A stretch of DNA of 64,000 bases, from the NCBI GenBank assembly GCA_028692715.1, contig JAQUWU010000003.1, forward strand, positions 109,627 to 173,626, in the 5' to 3' direction. The stretch comes from Paludibacter sp. Lineage in GTDB: Bacteria; Bacteroidota; Bacteroidia; Bacteroidales; Paludibacteraceae. Both the position numbers and the translations under genes were made by a program. Of this stretch, positions 9,095 to 17,419 are shown piece by piece; position 1 is the first letter of the stretch, and the number at the start of each line of letters is the position of its first letter. The notes beneath the pieces were generated by a model. The model did not search any database, was not told where the DNA came from, and was given only the letters and a program-made list of their open reading frames with translations.

Positions 9095-9130
9095 TTTCCG
9101 GTAGAAAACAGGATGACTTTCTACCGGAAA
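9095..9130 (+). terminator. Perfect 13-bp hairpin between mreB and mreC (terminator or attenuator)
   Basis: TTTCCGGTAGAAA at 9095-9107 pairs with TTTCTACCGGAAA at 9118-9130, with a 10-nt loop, and is followed by TTTTG. The weak U-tract suggests partial termination, which would make mreB more abundant than the membrane partners. Confidence 0.75.
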
Positions 9131-9177
9131 TTTTGTCTCCTTCAAATTCCAATTTTCTACCACCAGGTCAAACAATC

Positions 9178-10023
9178 ATGAAGAATCTAATCAATTTTTT
9201 GATTCAATACAGCGTTGTGTTTTTATTTCTTTTTCTGGAAATAATTTCCTTCAGCATGATTGTGAAAAATCAGGATTTCCAACGAAGCGTTTTCCTGTCT
9301 TCCAGTAATTCGGTTGTATCAAGTATGTATGAATGGAGTAATTCTGTCGTTGAATTTTTCAAACTCCGTGCAGCAAACGACAATTTATCCGAAGAAAATA
9401 CAACCCTTAAAAATCAGATTATCAATCTCCGAAATAAATTATCGACCTTACAAAAAGACGGCGATGATACCTTGCATTTTCAGATTCCACCCGAAATGGA
9501 ATATCAATTTATATCGGCAAAAGTAATCAATAGTTCAACCAATAAACTTCAAAATTACATTACCATAAACAAAGGAAAAGTTGACGGCATTAGTGTAGAT
9601 ATGGGAGTTATAAGCGACGAAGGAGTGGTAGGAATTGTAAAAAACGTTTCTGATCATTTTGCAGTTGTAATTCCGGTTTTAAACCCAAAAATTGAAATAA
9701 GTTGCAGGTTTAAACGTAACAATTATAGCGGATCGCTCCTTTGGTCCGGAGAAGATTACCGTTATGCAAATCTTACCGACATAGCCCGTCACGTAGAATT
9801 ATCGCTGGGTGACACACTAATAACCAGCGGATTAACCACTACATTTCCAGAAGGTATACCAGTGGGAATTATAGAAGATTTCAACATAAAAGAAAGTGAT
9901 GCTTACTATAAAATTCAAGTGAAATTAGCCGTTAATTTTCGAACACTTTCGCATGTAAAAGTGATTAATTATTTGAATTACAAAGAACAACGTAATTTGG
10001 AAATAAATTCAGAAGAACAATAG
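9178..10023 (+). CDS. mreC: Rod-shape-determining protein MreC
   Basis: A periplasmic scaffold of the elongasome that binds PBP2 and MreD. The 281-residue protein has an N-terminal membrane helix (about residues 5-25), a coiled coil (LRAANDNLSEENTTLKNQI and following, about 60-95) and the beta-rich MreC core with GKVDGISVDMGVISDEGVVGIV and GDTLITSGLTTTFPEGIPVGII. The upstream in-frame ATG at 9133 lies inside the right arm/tail of the mreB-mreC hairpin and would add polar residues before the helix, so 9178 is chosen. mreD starts 1 bp after its stop. Confidence 0.93.
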   Translation: MKNLINFLIQYSVVFLFLFLEIISFSMIVKNQDFQRSVFLSSSNSVVSSMYEWSNSVVEFFKLRAANDNLSEENTTLKNQIINLRNKLSTLQKDGDDTLHFQIPPEMEYQFISAKVINSSTNKLQNYITINKGKVDGISVDMGVISDEGVVGIVKNVSDHFAVVIPVLNPKIEISCRFKRNNYSGSLLWSGEDYRYANLTDIARHVELSLGDTLITSGLTTTFPEGIPVGIIEDFNIKESDAYYKIQVKLAVNFRTLSHVKVINYLNYKEQRNLEINSEEQ

Positions 10024-10024
10024 G

Positions 10025-10522
10025 ATGCCTGTAGTTTTACAAAATATAATTCGATTTATTTTACTGGTACTTGTTCAGGTATTAGTGCTGAATAATGTCC
10101 AGTTTTTTGGATATATTAACCCCTATATTTATATCCTTTTTATTCTTTCATTACCTGTTCTAACCAAACGTTGGCTAACCCTTCTGCTGGCTTTCGGACT
10201 TGGATTAATCATCGATTCGTTTTCAAATACAATGGGAATGCATGCTTTTGCAGCTGTTCTTATAGCATTTTTGAGAAGTGGTATTATCAAAATTTTCACT
10301 TCTCTCGAAGAAGGAAATAATCCGACTCCATCTTTTCATACTTTTGGTGTAGCTGCGTATATAAAATATGTTGTCATAATGGTCTTTATACATCATGGAG
10401 CACTGTTTTTCCTTGAAGCATTTACAGTACAACACCTTTGGATTACTACCGGGAAAATATTTTTCAGTTCACTTGTTACGATACTCCTTATATTAGGATA
10501 CCAATCTCTAAATAAAAAATAG
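10025..10522 (+). CDS. mreD: Rod-shape-determining protein MreD
   Basis: A small integral membrane partner of MreC in the elongasome. The 165-residue protein is almost wholly hydrophobic, with about five or six predicted helices, including NPYIYILFILSLPVL and LTLLLAFGLGLIIDSFSNTMGMHAFA, where Asp, Ser and Gly-Met-His residues follow the family pattern. It starts 1 bp after mreC and is followed by mrdA after 3 bp. Identification rests on this position plus topology, as MreD proteins diverge strongly. Confidence 0.9.
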   Translation: MPVVLQNIIRFILLVLVQVLVLNNVQFFGYINPYIYILFILSLPVLTKRWLTLLLAFGLGLIIDSFSNTMGMHAFAAVLIAFLRSGIIKIFTSLEEGNNPTPSFHTFGVAAYIKYVVIMVFIHHGALFFLEAFTVQHLWITTGKIFFSSLVTILLILGYQSLNKK

Positions 10523-10525
10523 CAC

Positions 10526-12361
10526 ATGATTAACGATACGCTTCAAAACAGAAGATATGTAATCGCCATTATCATGTCGGCTATAATAGTCATATTTATT
10601 TTTCGTTTATTCTCCATTCAAATTTTGGAGACAAAATACAAGGAAGGTGCTGACAGTAATGCATTTCTCAAGAAAACACAGTTTCCTCCCCGCGGTTTGA
10701 TTTACGATAGGAATCATAACTTGATGGTTTACAATAAACCGGCATATGATATTGCGCTAATCATGCGTGAAATTAAAGATATTGATACAATAGCATTTTG
10801 CAAAGCATTGAATATTGATAAAAAATTCTTTATCAAACAAATTGAAAATCTAAAAGATCGTCGAAAAAACCCCGGATATTCTTCATATACACCGCAACTC
10901 TTTATGAGTCAGTTAGGAATTGAAGATATAGCGACCATTCAAGAATCAATGTATAAATTTCCCGGATTCTACATCCAAAACAGAACCTTACGTGAGTACT
11001 CTTTTCCGATTGCAGCTCATGTATTGGGCAGTATTGGCGAAGTTTCAGCTCGCAGAATTGAGAAAGATGATTATTATAGTCAGGGTGACTATGCCGGACG
11101 CGATGGAATAGAATATATTTATGAAAAACAATTACGTGGAGAAAAAGGAGTTGAAATTCTATTACGCGATGCTAAAGGCAGAATAAAAGGCAGTTACGAA
11201 AAAGGGAAATATGATATCGCTCCAAAAGCGGGCAAAAATTTGACCCTGACACTCGACATTGAATTACAAAAGCTAGGCGAAAAACTTTTAACAGGGAAAG
11301 TGGGAAGCGTAGTGGCCATCGAACCCAAAACAGGTGAAATTCTGGCAATGGTTTCGAATCCCGCTTTTGATCCAGGCATTTTGGTTGGTCGTCAGCGTTC
11401 AAAAAATTACTGGGCATTAGTGAACGACCCTACGAAACCCTTAATGAATAGGGCAACACAAGCGCAATATTCTCCGGGATCTACTTTCAAAACGATTCAG
11501 GCTCTTATCTGTCTGCAAATGGGAGGCATTACCGAAAATACTATGTTTACTTGCAACGGCCCAAACTCCTCTCCAATAAAGTGTACTCACCATCATGGTT
11601 CTCCGGTAAGTTTACTGAGTGCCATTGAGCAAAGTTGCAATCCATATTTCTGGAACACTTTCAAAACGACACTCGAGAAAGACGGTTATGGAGATAAAAA
11701 TTTAATATTCAAAAGCAGATATCAAGAATGGGCAGACGATGCCATGAGTTTTGGTTTTGGTGAAAAATTTGAAGACGGTGATATTTACGAACAATCCAGA
11801 GGAAATATACCAAAGCAGGAATACTTCAATCGATATTTTGGTAAAACGGGCTGGCGAGCAATGACTATTCGTTCATTATCTATCGGACAAGGTGAAATTC
11901 TAGTTACACCCCTTCAGCTGGCAAACTCAATGGCTATAATTGCAAATGATGGCTATTTTATCACACCTCATCTCAACAAAACAGACTCCATGCTCACAAA
12001 AATTCACAAAACAGCGATAGACAAAAAATACTTCTCTATTGTAAATGAAGGGATGTGGCGTGTTTTTGAATTCGGAACAGGACGTTATTACAAAATCCCG
12101 AATACAAGTATGTGTGGAAAAACGGGAACAGTCCAAAATGGTCATGGTAAAGACCATTCAATTTTTGTTGGATTTGCCCCGCGCGAAAATCCTAAAATTG
12201 CTATTGCAGTTGTAATTGAAAATGCCGGTTTTGGAGCTACTTGGGCAGCGCCAATATCCAGTTTGATGATGGAGCAGTATATTTACGGAAAAATTGAACG
12301 TCAGGAATTATTAGAACGGATGTCAACCTCAATAACAAATATCGATGTCAAAGAACGATAG
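10526..12361 (+). CDS. mrdA: Penicillin-binding protein 2, elongasome transpeptidase
   Basis: The class B transpeptidase that crosslinks lateral-wall peptidoglycan together with RodA. The 611-residue protein has an N-terminal membrane helix (about 11-31), the pedestal domain with FPPRGLIYDRN and REYSFPIAAHVLGSIGE, and the penicillin-binding domain with STFK (Ser about 319), SCN (about 370-372) and KTGT (Lys about 532). The usual class B motif order and spacing are kept. Its 3' end overlaps rodA by 17 bp, coupling the two enzymes. Confidence 0.96.
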   Translation: MINDTLQNRRYVIAIIMSAIIVIFIFRLFSIQILETKYKEGADSNAFLKKTQFPPRGLIYDRNHNLMVYNKPAYDIALIMREIKDIDTIAFCKALNIDKKFFIKQIENLKDRRKNPGYSSYTPQLFMSQLGIEDIATIQESMYKFPGFYIQNRTLREYSFPIAAHVLGSIGEVSARRIEKDDYYSQGDYAGRDGIEYIYEKQLRGEKGVEILLRDAKGRIKGSYEKGKYDIAPKAGKNLTLTLDIELQKLGEKLLTGKVGSVVAIEPKTGEILAMVSNPAFDPGILVGRQRSKNYWALVNDPTKPLMNRATQAQYSPGSTFKTIQALICLQMGGITENTMFTCNGPNSSPIKCTHHHGSPVSLLSAIEQSCNPYFWNTFKTTLEKDGYGDKNLIFKSRYQEWADDAMSFGFGEKFEDGDIYEQSRGNIPKQEYFNRYFGKTGWRAMTIRSLSIGQGEILVTPLQLANSMAIIANDGYFITPHLNKTDSMLTKIHKTAIDKKYFSIVNEGMWRVFEFGTGRYYKIPNTSMCGKTGTVQNGHGKDHSIFVGFAPRENPKIAIAVVIENAGFGATWAAPISSLMMEQYIYGKIERQELLERMSTSITNIDVKER

Positions 12362-13799
12362 TATAAGATACGCATTGGATTGGACAACGATATTTTATTT
12401 TGTTGTTCTTGTTTTTATGGGTTGGATAAGCATTTACGGTGCTAGCTATGACTTTGATCAATCCAGCATTTTGGATTTTAATCAGCGTGCGGGGAAACAA
12501 TTTATTTGGATTCTGACTGCTTTTGGAATTGGTGGAATGTTACTTCTGGTGGATTCCCGGATGTATAATATTTTTGCCTATTTTATCTATGCATCAGCTA
12601 TGCTATTGCTATTAGTTACCATCTTTGTAGCTACCGACATTAAAGGGTCACGCTCGTGGTTAGTACTCGGTCCTATCAGTTTCCAACCAGCTGAATTAGC
12701 AAAAATGGCAACGGCTTTGGCTTTATCAAAATTCATGAGTTCGTATAATTACAAACTTAAAAACTGGAAAGATTTAATACCGTTGGGGTTATTTATTTTC
12801 TTGCCATTTGCACTCATCATCTTACAAAAAGAGACGGGTTCGGCTCTCGTTTTTGTTGCCTTTTTACTTATGTTTTACAGAGAAGGAATGAATGGAATTG
12901 TACTTTTAATTGTTACATTTGCCATCATTTTATTTGTCGTCATTATAAGATACAGCATTGTTCCTATTCAAGTTGACAGAGGAACATTAGGAATGATAAT
13001 TGGAATGATTCTCATACTTGCTGCTCAACTTATATATGCATTCTTTATAGCCAGGAATAGAAAAGAAGCATTTATTGTAACAATTGGAACGATTGTAATA
13101 GCATTACTTTCCTATATTATAAACATCTGGTATAACTTCAACTATAATTACGTTGCTATTTTTACAGTAATTGCAGCATGTATTTATTGGATGGTTATTG
13201 AGGTAATTTACAGATACAAACGATATTGGTTGGTTGTAGCCATATCGCTTGGCTCTGTATTATTCTGTTTTTCTGCCGATTATTTATTTGAAAAAGTATT
13301 ACAACCTCATCAACAAATCCGTATCAAAGTACTGCTTAATATGGAAGATGATCTTACAGGTGCAGGTTACAATGTCAATCAATCGAAAATTGCCATAGGT
13401 TCAGGTGGATTTTGGGGAAAAGGCTTCCTAAATGGAACACAAACAAAATTGAAATACGTACCTGAACAGGATACCGACTTTATTTTCTGTACAGTTGGTG
13501 AAGAACATGGTTTTTGGGGTTCAACATTAGTATTGTTTATCTACTGGCTGTTTTTAATGCGATTATTAAAAATTGCCGAACGACAGCGAGAAGCATTTAG
13601 TCGTGTTTATGCCTATTGTGTTGCCAGTATTTTCTTTTTCCATCTCACTATAAACATTGGAATGGTACTTGGAATAATGCCGGTCATCGGTATTCCATTG
13701 CCTTTCTTTAGCTATGGAGGGTCGTCTTTATGGGGATTCACAATAATGTTGTTTATCTTACTTCGCTTAGATGCAGCGAGGCTCGAACGAATGAGATAA
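12345..13799 (+). CDS. rodA: Peptidoglycan glycosyltransferase RodA (SEDS family)
   Basis: A SEDS polymerase that elongates glycan strands from lipid II in the inner membrane with PBP2. At 484 residues it is longer than the roughly 370-residue proteobacterial form. The family motifs are present: FQPAELAKMATALALSKF, KLKYVPEQDTDFIFCTVGEEHGFWG and GMVLGIMPVIGIPLPFFSYGGSSLW. The extra length is a hydrophobic insert around residues 190-310 (several added helices), which I recall as usual in Bacteroidota RodA. It is the last gene of the mre operon; a palindromic terminator follows about 100 bp downstream. Confidence 0.95.
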   Translation: MSKNDSIRYALDWTTIFYFVVLVFMGWISIYGASYDFDQSSILDFNQRAGKQFIWILTAFGIGGMLLLVDSRMYNIFAYFIYASAMLLLLVTIFVATDIKGSRSWLVLGPISFQPAELAKMATALALSKFMSSYNYKLKNWKDLIPLGLFIFLPFALIILQKETGSALVFVAFLLMFYREGMNGIVLLIVTFAIILFVVIIRYSIVPIQVDRGTLGMIIGMILILAAQLIYAFFIARNRKEAFIVTIGTIVIALLSYIINIWYNFNYNYVAIFTVIAACIYWMVIEVIYRYKRYWLVVAISLGSVLFCFSADYLFEKVLQPHQQIRIKVLLNMEDDLTGAGYNVNQSKIAIGSGGFWGKGFLNGTQTKLKYVPEQDTDFIFCTVGEEHGFWGSTLVLFIYWLFLMRLLKIAERQREAFSRVYAYCVASIFFFHLTINIGMVLGIMPVIGIPLPFFSYGGSSLWGFTIMLFILLRLDAARLERMR

Positions 13800-13894
13800 A
13801 AAAACAATCTATAAAACGCAAATGTTTGAGGGATTCTATCCTTTTCTGATGCAGCATGTGATATTGCGGATATTCGAAAAATTAGACCATCTGT

Positions 13895-13927
13895 ACATAT
13901 AAAATAGCCCAAAGCTATTTTATATGT
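13895..13927. terminator. Bidirectional terminator between rodA and the EamA transporter gene
   Basis: A perfect 14-bp inverted repeat (13895-13908 with 13914-13927) with a 5-nt loop sits between two convergent genes. The arms are AT-rich outside and GC-containing at the loop, so it can end transcription from either side. Confidence 0.8.
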
Positions 13928-14012
13928 CTACTGTGGTTAATGCCGATGTATACAAACAAATAGGGCAATGAGACGAAGTCGAAATTGGACTGTATTGTTT
14001 GTGCTATCGGTA

Positions 14013-14936
14013 TTATTTGTTTTTTTCCTGTCTTTCGGCATCCAATTGTACTTTTGATTTACTCGTATTTACGATATAAACACCAACAAAAACGAGTACA
14101 CCTGATAGTCCCTTTTCAATTCCAAACTGATCAATTCCCATCCATACAGCTAACATAGATGCAACTATCGGTTGCACGTAATTATACATACTGAAAGTTG
14201 TGGGACGTAGCACTTTTTGTCCAACCGGTATTAGCATATAAGCAAAAAAGGTTGCAATTACAACCATATATAGTATTCGCAAATATATATCGGAACTAAG
14301 TAGAGAAAAGTCTGTCGTATTAATAGGTTGGTAGCAAAACGGATAGATCATTATTGTTCCAAACAAAAACATCCATTTCATTAAAGTAATGGCAGAATAG
14401 CGCATAATCAGTCCTTTAAACAAGGTCAGATAAAGTGCAAACGAAACCACAGCACCCAACACAATTAGATTTCCAACCAGGTTACTTTCACCCACATTGA
14501 CATTATGGCTTGTCAATACTAAAATTAATGCTCCCGAAGCTCCAATTAAAACACCAATAGCTTTCTTTATTGTTATGGGTTCTTTAATTATTATTGCTGC
14601 CAGTATCATCGTTATAATAGGCAACATAGTCACAACAATAGATGCATCAATAGGCGAAGTCATCGATAAACCGACAAAAAAAGGCAGTTGATTAAGACTC
14701 AATGCAAATATTGAGGCAAAAAATAAGAGTAAAATATCTTTTTTGGGGACATGTTCTTTTTTTACAACAAGCGATAAAAGCCAAAATAATATTGCACCTC
14801 CGGCTATTCTAAAAAATGTAAGTGTGAACGGACTAAGAATTTCCGGCATTAAACTTCTTGAAATGGGTGTATTTAACCCGAAAAATATGTTAGCTGATAA
14901 GAGCGCTATATGACCTGTTTTTTTACTTTTTTCCAT
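14013..14936 (-). CDS. EamA/DMT-family transporter
   Basis: A 307-residue inner-membrane protein with about ten hydrophobic helices arranged as two EamA repeats. The first starts GHIALLSANIFFGLNTPISRSLMPEILSPFTLTFFRIAGGAILFW (typical RxxxA pattern), and the second follows at about residue 155 (LVGNLIVLGAVVSFALYLTLFKGL). Members export amino acids, metabolites or nucleotide precursors; the substrate cannot be told. It is a single gene, convergent with rodA. Confidence 0.88.
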   Translation of the reverse strand: MEKSKKTGHIALLSANIFFGLNTPISRSLMPEILSPFTLTFFRIAGGAILFWLLSLVVKKEHVPKKDILLLFFASIFALSLNQLPFFVGLSMTSPIDASIVVTMLPIITMILAAIIIKEPITIKKAIGVLIGASGALILVLTSHNVNVGESNLVGNLIVLGAVVSFALYLTLFKGLIMRYSAITLMKWMFLFGTIMIYPFCYQPINTTDFSLLSSDIYLRILYMVVIATFFAYMLIPVGQKVLRPTTFSMYNYVQPIVASMLAVWMGIDQFGIEKGLSGVLVFVGVYIVNTSKSKVQLDAERQEKNK

Positions 14937-15143
14937 ATTGAAGGTGCAAAGGTAGTAATATAGTTAGAAAGTTTATAGAGTTTATATTGTTATTAATGTT
15001 ATCAGACTGAATAGCTGCAACTTACATTTTATTTTAGGATTTGTGAATTTACGCAGACAAATCACTTTTGTAACAATTCAACCTGATGAGGCACAAAAGC
15101 AGTAGAACTTTATAAACAAAAAAACAACTTTTTCAAAACATAT

Positions 15144-15174
15144 TTGCAAATATCACATATAGTGTTTAGCTTTG
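15144..15174 (+). promoter_or_regulatory. Bacteroidota-type promoter of the alanine dehydrogenase gene
   Basis: TTG at 15144-15146 and TAGCTTTG at 15167-15174, 20 nt apart, match the TTTG / TAnnTTTG consensus. The -7 element lies inside the longest possible reading frame, which shows that translation must start further downstream, at 15198. Confidence 0.8.
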
Positions 15175-15197
15175 TAGTCAATCCACAAAAAGGTCAT

Positions 15198-16400
15198 ATG
15201 AAATCGAAACCAAAAGAACAGCGTTCCTTATTTCCCGAAGAATGTTTGCTTCGTGAAATCAGCAGTCAGGCTCGTTTATCGATAGGGCTTCCTAAAGAAA
15301 AAACGGATATTGAAACACGGTTGGCACTAACACCCGAAGGTGTTGCAATTGTTGTTGAAGAAGGTCATAGTGTATACATACAGCGAGGAGCAGGTGAACC
15401 CATGTCCTATATTGATTTACAATACAGTGAAGCCGGTGCGTTTTTGGTGGACGATGCTTCCGAAGTATTTGAATCCGATATTGTATTGAAAATAGCCCCA
15501 CCTACACTGGAAGAATTAAATTTAATGCATGATCATTCCAGCATATTTTCAATGTTGCAATTGAGCAATTTATCAGCCGATTGCATAAAATTAATGATAA
15601 AGAAAAAGCTGAATGCCATTGCTTATGAATTAATAAAAGATGAACAAAAAGCTTTCCCTGTTGTAAGTTCTATTTCTGAAATTGAAGGAAATACCGTTAT
15701 TGCCATTGCAGCCGAGCTAATGAGTAATGAACGGGGTGGAAAAGGGATTTTATTGGGTGGAGTTGCCGGAATTACACCAACCGAAGTTGTTATTCTTGGA
15801 GCCGGAATTACCGGAACAGTGGCTGCTCGAACAGCTTTAGCTTTAGGTGCGCAAATAAAAGTATTTGATCATGACATTAATAAACTTCGTAAAATTCAGC
15901 ATTATCTGGGTCGACAAGTATTTACATCTGTAATTCATCCAACGGTATTGTTTAAAGCACTTGCTTCAGCTGATGCTGTGATTGGAAATTTGCGATATAT
16001 AAATGGTTCTGAACGTTTTATGATTTCGGAAGATTTAGTAAAAACGATGAAAAATGGTGCTATTATTATTGATATGAGCATAGATCAGGGCGGCTGTTTT
16101 GAAACTTCAGAATGCCGGACATTAAAAAATCCTGTGTTTCAGAAACACGGCATCATTCATTATTGTGTTCCGAACATTTCTGCTCGTGTAGCGCGAACAT
16201 CTTCCATGGCGTTGAGCAATATATTTGCACCCATGTTACTTAAAATAGGACATTCAGGAAGTGTAAATTCTGCTATCTCTGAAAGTTCAGGATTCCGACA
16301 TGGTGCTTATATTTTCGATGGAGTGTTGGTGAACAGGTTAATCGGCAATTATTACGACATAGCTTCGAATGATATCGGTTTGCTATTACCGGGATATTAA
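15198..16400 (+). CDS. Alanine dehydrogenase-family protein (Bacteroidota type)
   Basis: A member of the alanine dehydrogenase / transhydrogenase-alpha family (NAD-dependent L-alanine to pyruvate plus ammonia in characterised relatives). The 400-residue protein has the N-terminal domain with GLPKEKTDIETRLALTPEGV and the conserved Lys of VLKIAPPT, then the NAD-binding fold GAGITGTVAARTALALGAQIKVFD, and near the end SIDQGGCFETSE and HYCVPNISARVARTSSMALSN. The catalytic His of classical enzymes (Tyr-Leu-His-Leu) is replaced by Gln here (MLQLS), as I recall for the Bacteroidota branch, so activity on alanine is uncertain. The start follows the promoter; upstream codons are rejected. A MITE-like element begins 15 bp after the stop. 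Confidence 0.85.
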   Translation: MKSKPKEQRSLFPEECLLREISSQARLSIGLPKEKTDIETRLALTPEGVAIVVEEGHSVYIQRGAGEPMSYIDLQYSEAGAFLVDDASEVFESDIVLKIAPPTLEELNLMHDHSSIFSMLQLSNLSADCIKLMIKKKLNAIAYELIKDEQKAFPVVSSISEIEGNTVIAIAAELMSNERGGKGILLGGVAGITPTEVVILGAGITGTVAARTALALGAQIKVFDHDINKLRKIQHYLGRQVFTSVIHPTVLFKALASADAVIGNLRYINGSERFMISEDLVKTMKNGAIIIDMSIDQGGCFETSECRTLKNPVFQKHGIIHYCVPNISARVARTSSMALSNIFAPMLLKIGHSGSVNSAISESSGFRHGAYIFDGVLVNRLIGNYYDIASNDIGLLLPGY

Positions 16401-16414
16401 TACTAATTTTCGTA

Positions 16415-16598
16415 ACTACTCAGCCCCCCAACCCCTCCCTCCTACGTCAGGAGGTAAACACCTAAAGGGGGAGTTCTGGAGCGACATTCATCATTTATGC
16501 GCTTTAATTTGGCTGTTTTTTTTGTGAAAATTACATTTTTTTACTCTGCAATTTTCCTAAAAACGTTAAATGAAGTACTTCTTGAAGTGCTGAGTAGT
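16415..16598 (+). mobile_element. MITE-like element family A, copy 1
   Basis: The element is bounded by the inverted repeat ACTACTCAGC (16415-16424) and GCTGAGTAGT (16589-16598). It contains the GC-rich palindrome at its left end and the perfect palindrome GAAGTACTTC near its right end. Flanks share the direct repeat ACTAATTTTC (16402-16411 and 16600-16609). It is about 26 bp longer than copies 2 and 3 because a second small hairpin (CCTCC..GGAGG) is inserted inside the GC-rich palindrome. It encodes no transposase. Confidence 0.85.
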
Positions 16599-16748
16599 CA
16601 CTAATTTTCAAAGAAATACCCGTTTACTGAAAATTATTATACTTTAAGACTTTAGGCTTTCAATAAAACAGAAAGAATTGAATCACAATCTACACAAATT
16701 GTCACGATAATAGATAGTTTTGATTAGTGTAAAGTATTGGTTTAATGA

Positions 16749-16841
16749 GAACTTTGTTTTGAAAATGCAGGAATTAAGGAACCCAACGGTTTAGGAACAT
16801 TTGCGGATAATATACTGAATGAAAAATTCTACAGTAATTAG
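16749..16841 (+). pseudogene. Possible C-terminal remnant of an unidentified gene
   Basis: A 30-codon open stretch ends ENAGIKEPNGLGTFADNI...YSN and a TAG inside a strong hairpin terminator. The amino-acid mix looks protein-like and the terminator position fits a gene end, but there is a stop just upstream and no start. The family is not recognised; it could be chance. Confidence 0.25.
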
Positions 16842-16857
16842 CGACTGTAGAATTTTT
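16822..16857 (+). terminator. Strong hairpin terminator
   Basis: A perfect 14-bp stem (16822-16835 with 16844-16857), with an 8-nt loop and an uninterrupted T tail on the plus strand. No complete plus-strand gene lies upstream before the alanine dehydrogenase gene, so it may be left over from a lost gene. Confidence 0.8.
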
Positions 16858-16956
16858 TTTATTCTCAGGAAAATAAATAATTAAAGTTGTGCGTGAACTC
16901 TTAGGTCACTTATTTGGTTTAAATTAAAATTAAAAATAATTCATCAAATAAAAGTT

Positions 16957-17346
16957 ATGAAATCACTTAAAACACTCTTAATTATTTGCCTATTCTTACC
17001 AATTATGGTAAGTTGTCAACCAAAAGAAAACAACATAAAGGCACTTAGTTCTCAGGAATTTCAGAAAACTATTTCTTCAAGAGATGTATTTTTGATTGAT
17101 GTACGAACAGCAGGTGAATTCAATAATGGTCATATTAAAGGTGCAATCAATATAGATGTAAATAATCCTGAATTTGTTTCTCTTGTTAAATCAAAACTCA
17201 ACAAAAGGTCGTTGGCTCTTTATTGCAGAAGCGGAAGCAGAAGTAAAGTAGCGGCTTCTAAACTGACTGAAACGGGAGTTATTATTTACGAGCTTAACAA
17301 TGGCTTTATAGACTGGATGCAATCAGGATTACCAATAGAGAATTAA
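16957..17346 (+). CDS. Rhodanese-domain lipoprotein
   Basis: A 129-residue lipoprotein with a single rhodanese (sulfurtransferase) domain. The signal peptide ends in VSC, a lipobox. The domain runs from about residue 30 (LSSQEFQKTISSRDVFLIDVRTAGEFNNGHIKGAINI) to the C-terminus, with the active-site loop YCRSGSRS holding the persulfide-forming Cys and the closing GFIDWMQSGLPI. Members move sulfane sulfur or act as redox partners; in the envelope the substrate is unknown. It stands alone upstream of rel, whose promoter begins 30 bp after its stop. Confidence 0.9.
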   Translation: MKSLKTLLIICLFLPIMVSCQPKENNIKALSSQEFQKTISSRDVFLIDVRTAGEFNNGHIKGAINIDVNNPEFVSLVKSKLNKRSLALYCRSGSRSKVAASKLTETGVIIYELNNGFIDWMQSGLPIEN

Positions 17347-17375
17347 TATTTTAGTTTAATGTTGAGCGATTTTTG

Positions 17376-17407
17376 TTGTAAAGATTACAAATAAAAGTGT
17401 ATTTTTG
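17376..17407 (+). promoter_or_regulatory. Bacteroidota-type promoter of rel
   Basis: TTG at 17376-17378 is followed after 21 nt by TATTTTTG at 17400-17407. The transcript would start near 17413, which rules out the in-frame ATG at 17405 as the start of rel and leaves a very short leader. Confidence 0.7.
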
Positions 17408-17419
17408 CACTTAAGAAAA

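Larger units (their letters stand above)
16401..16956. other. Gene-free stretch holding a MITE-like element, a gene remnant and a terminator
   Basis: This 556-bp gap contains MITE family A copy 1 (16415-16598), an AT-rich stretch with no recognisable gene, a short frame that reads like a protein C-terminus (16749-16841), and a strong hairpin terminator overlapping its end. Confidence 0.7.

Noticed and set aside
15144-15197. N-terminal extension of the alanine dehydrogenase-like protein
   Set aside because: The extension covers the -33/-7 promoter and encodes residues unlike the family.
17405-17419. Upstream ATG as start of rel
   Set aside because: It overlaps the TATTTTTG promoter element and precedes the expected transcript start.
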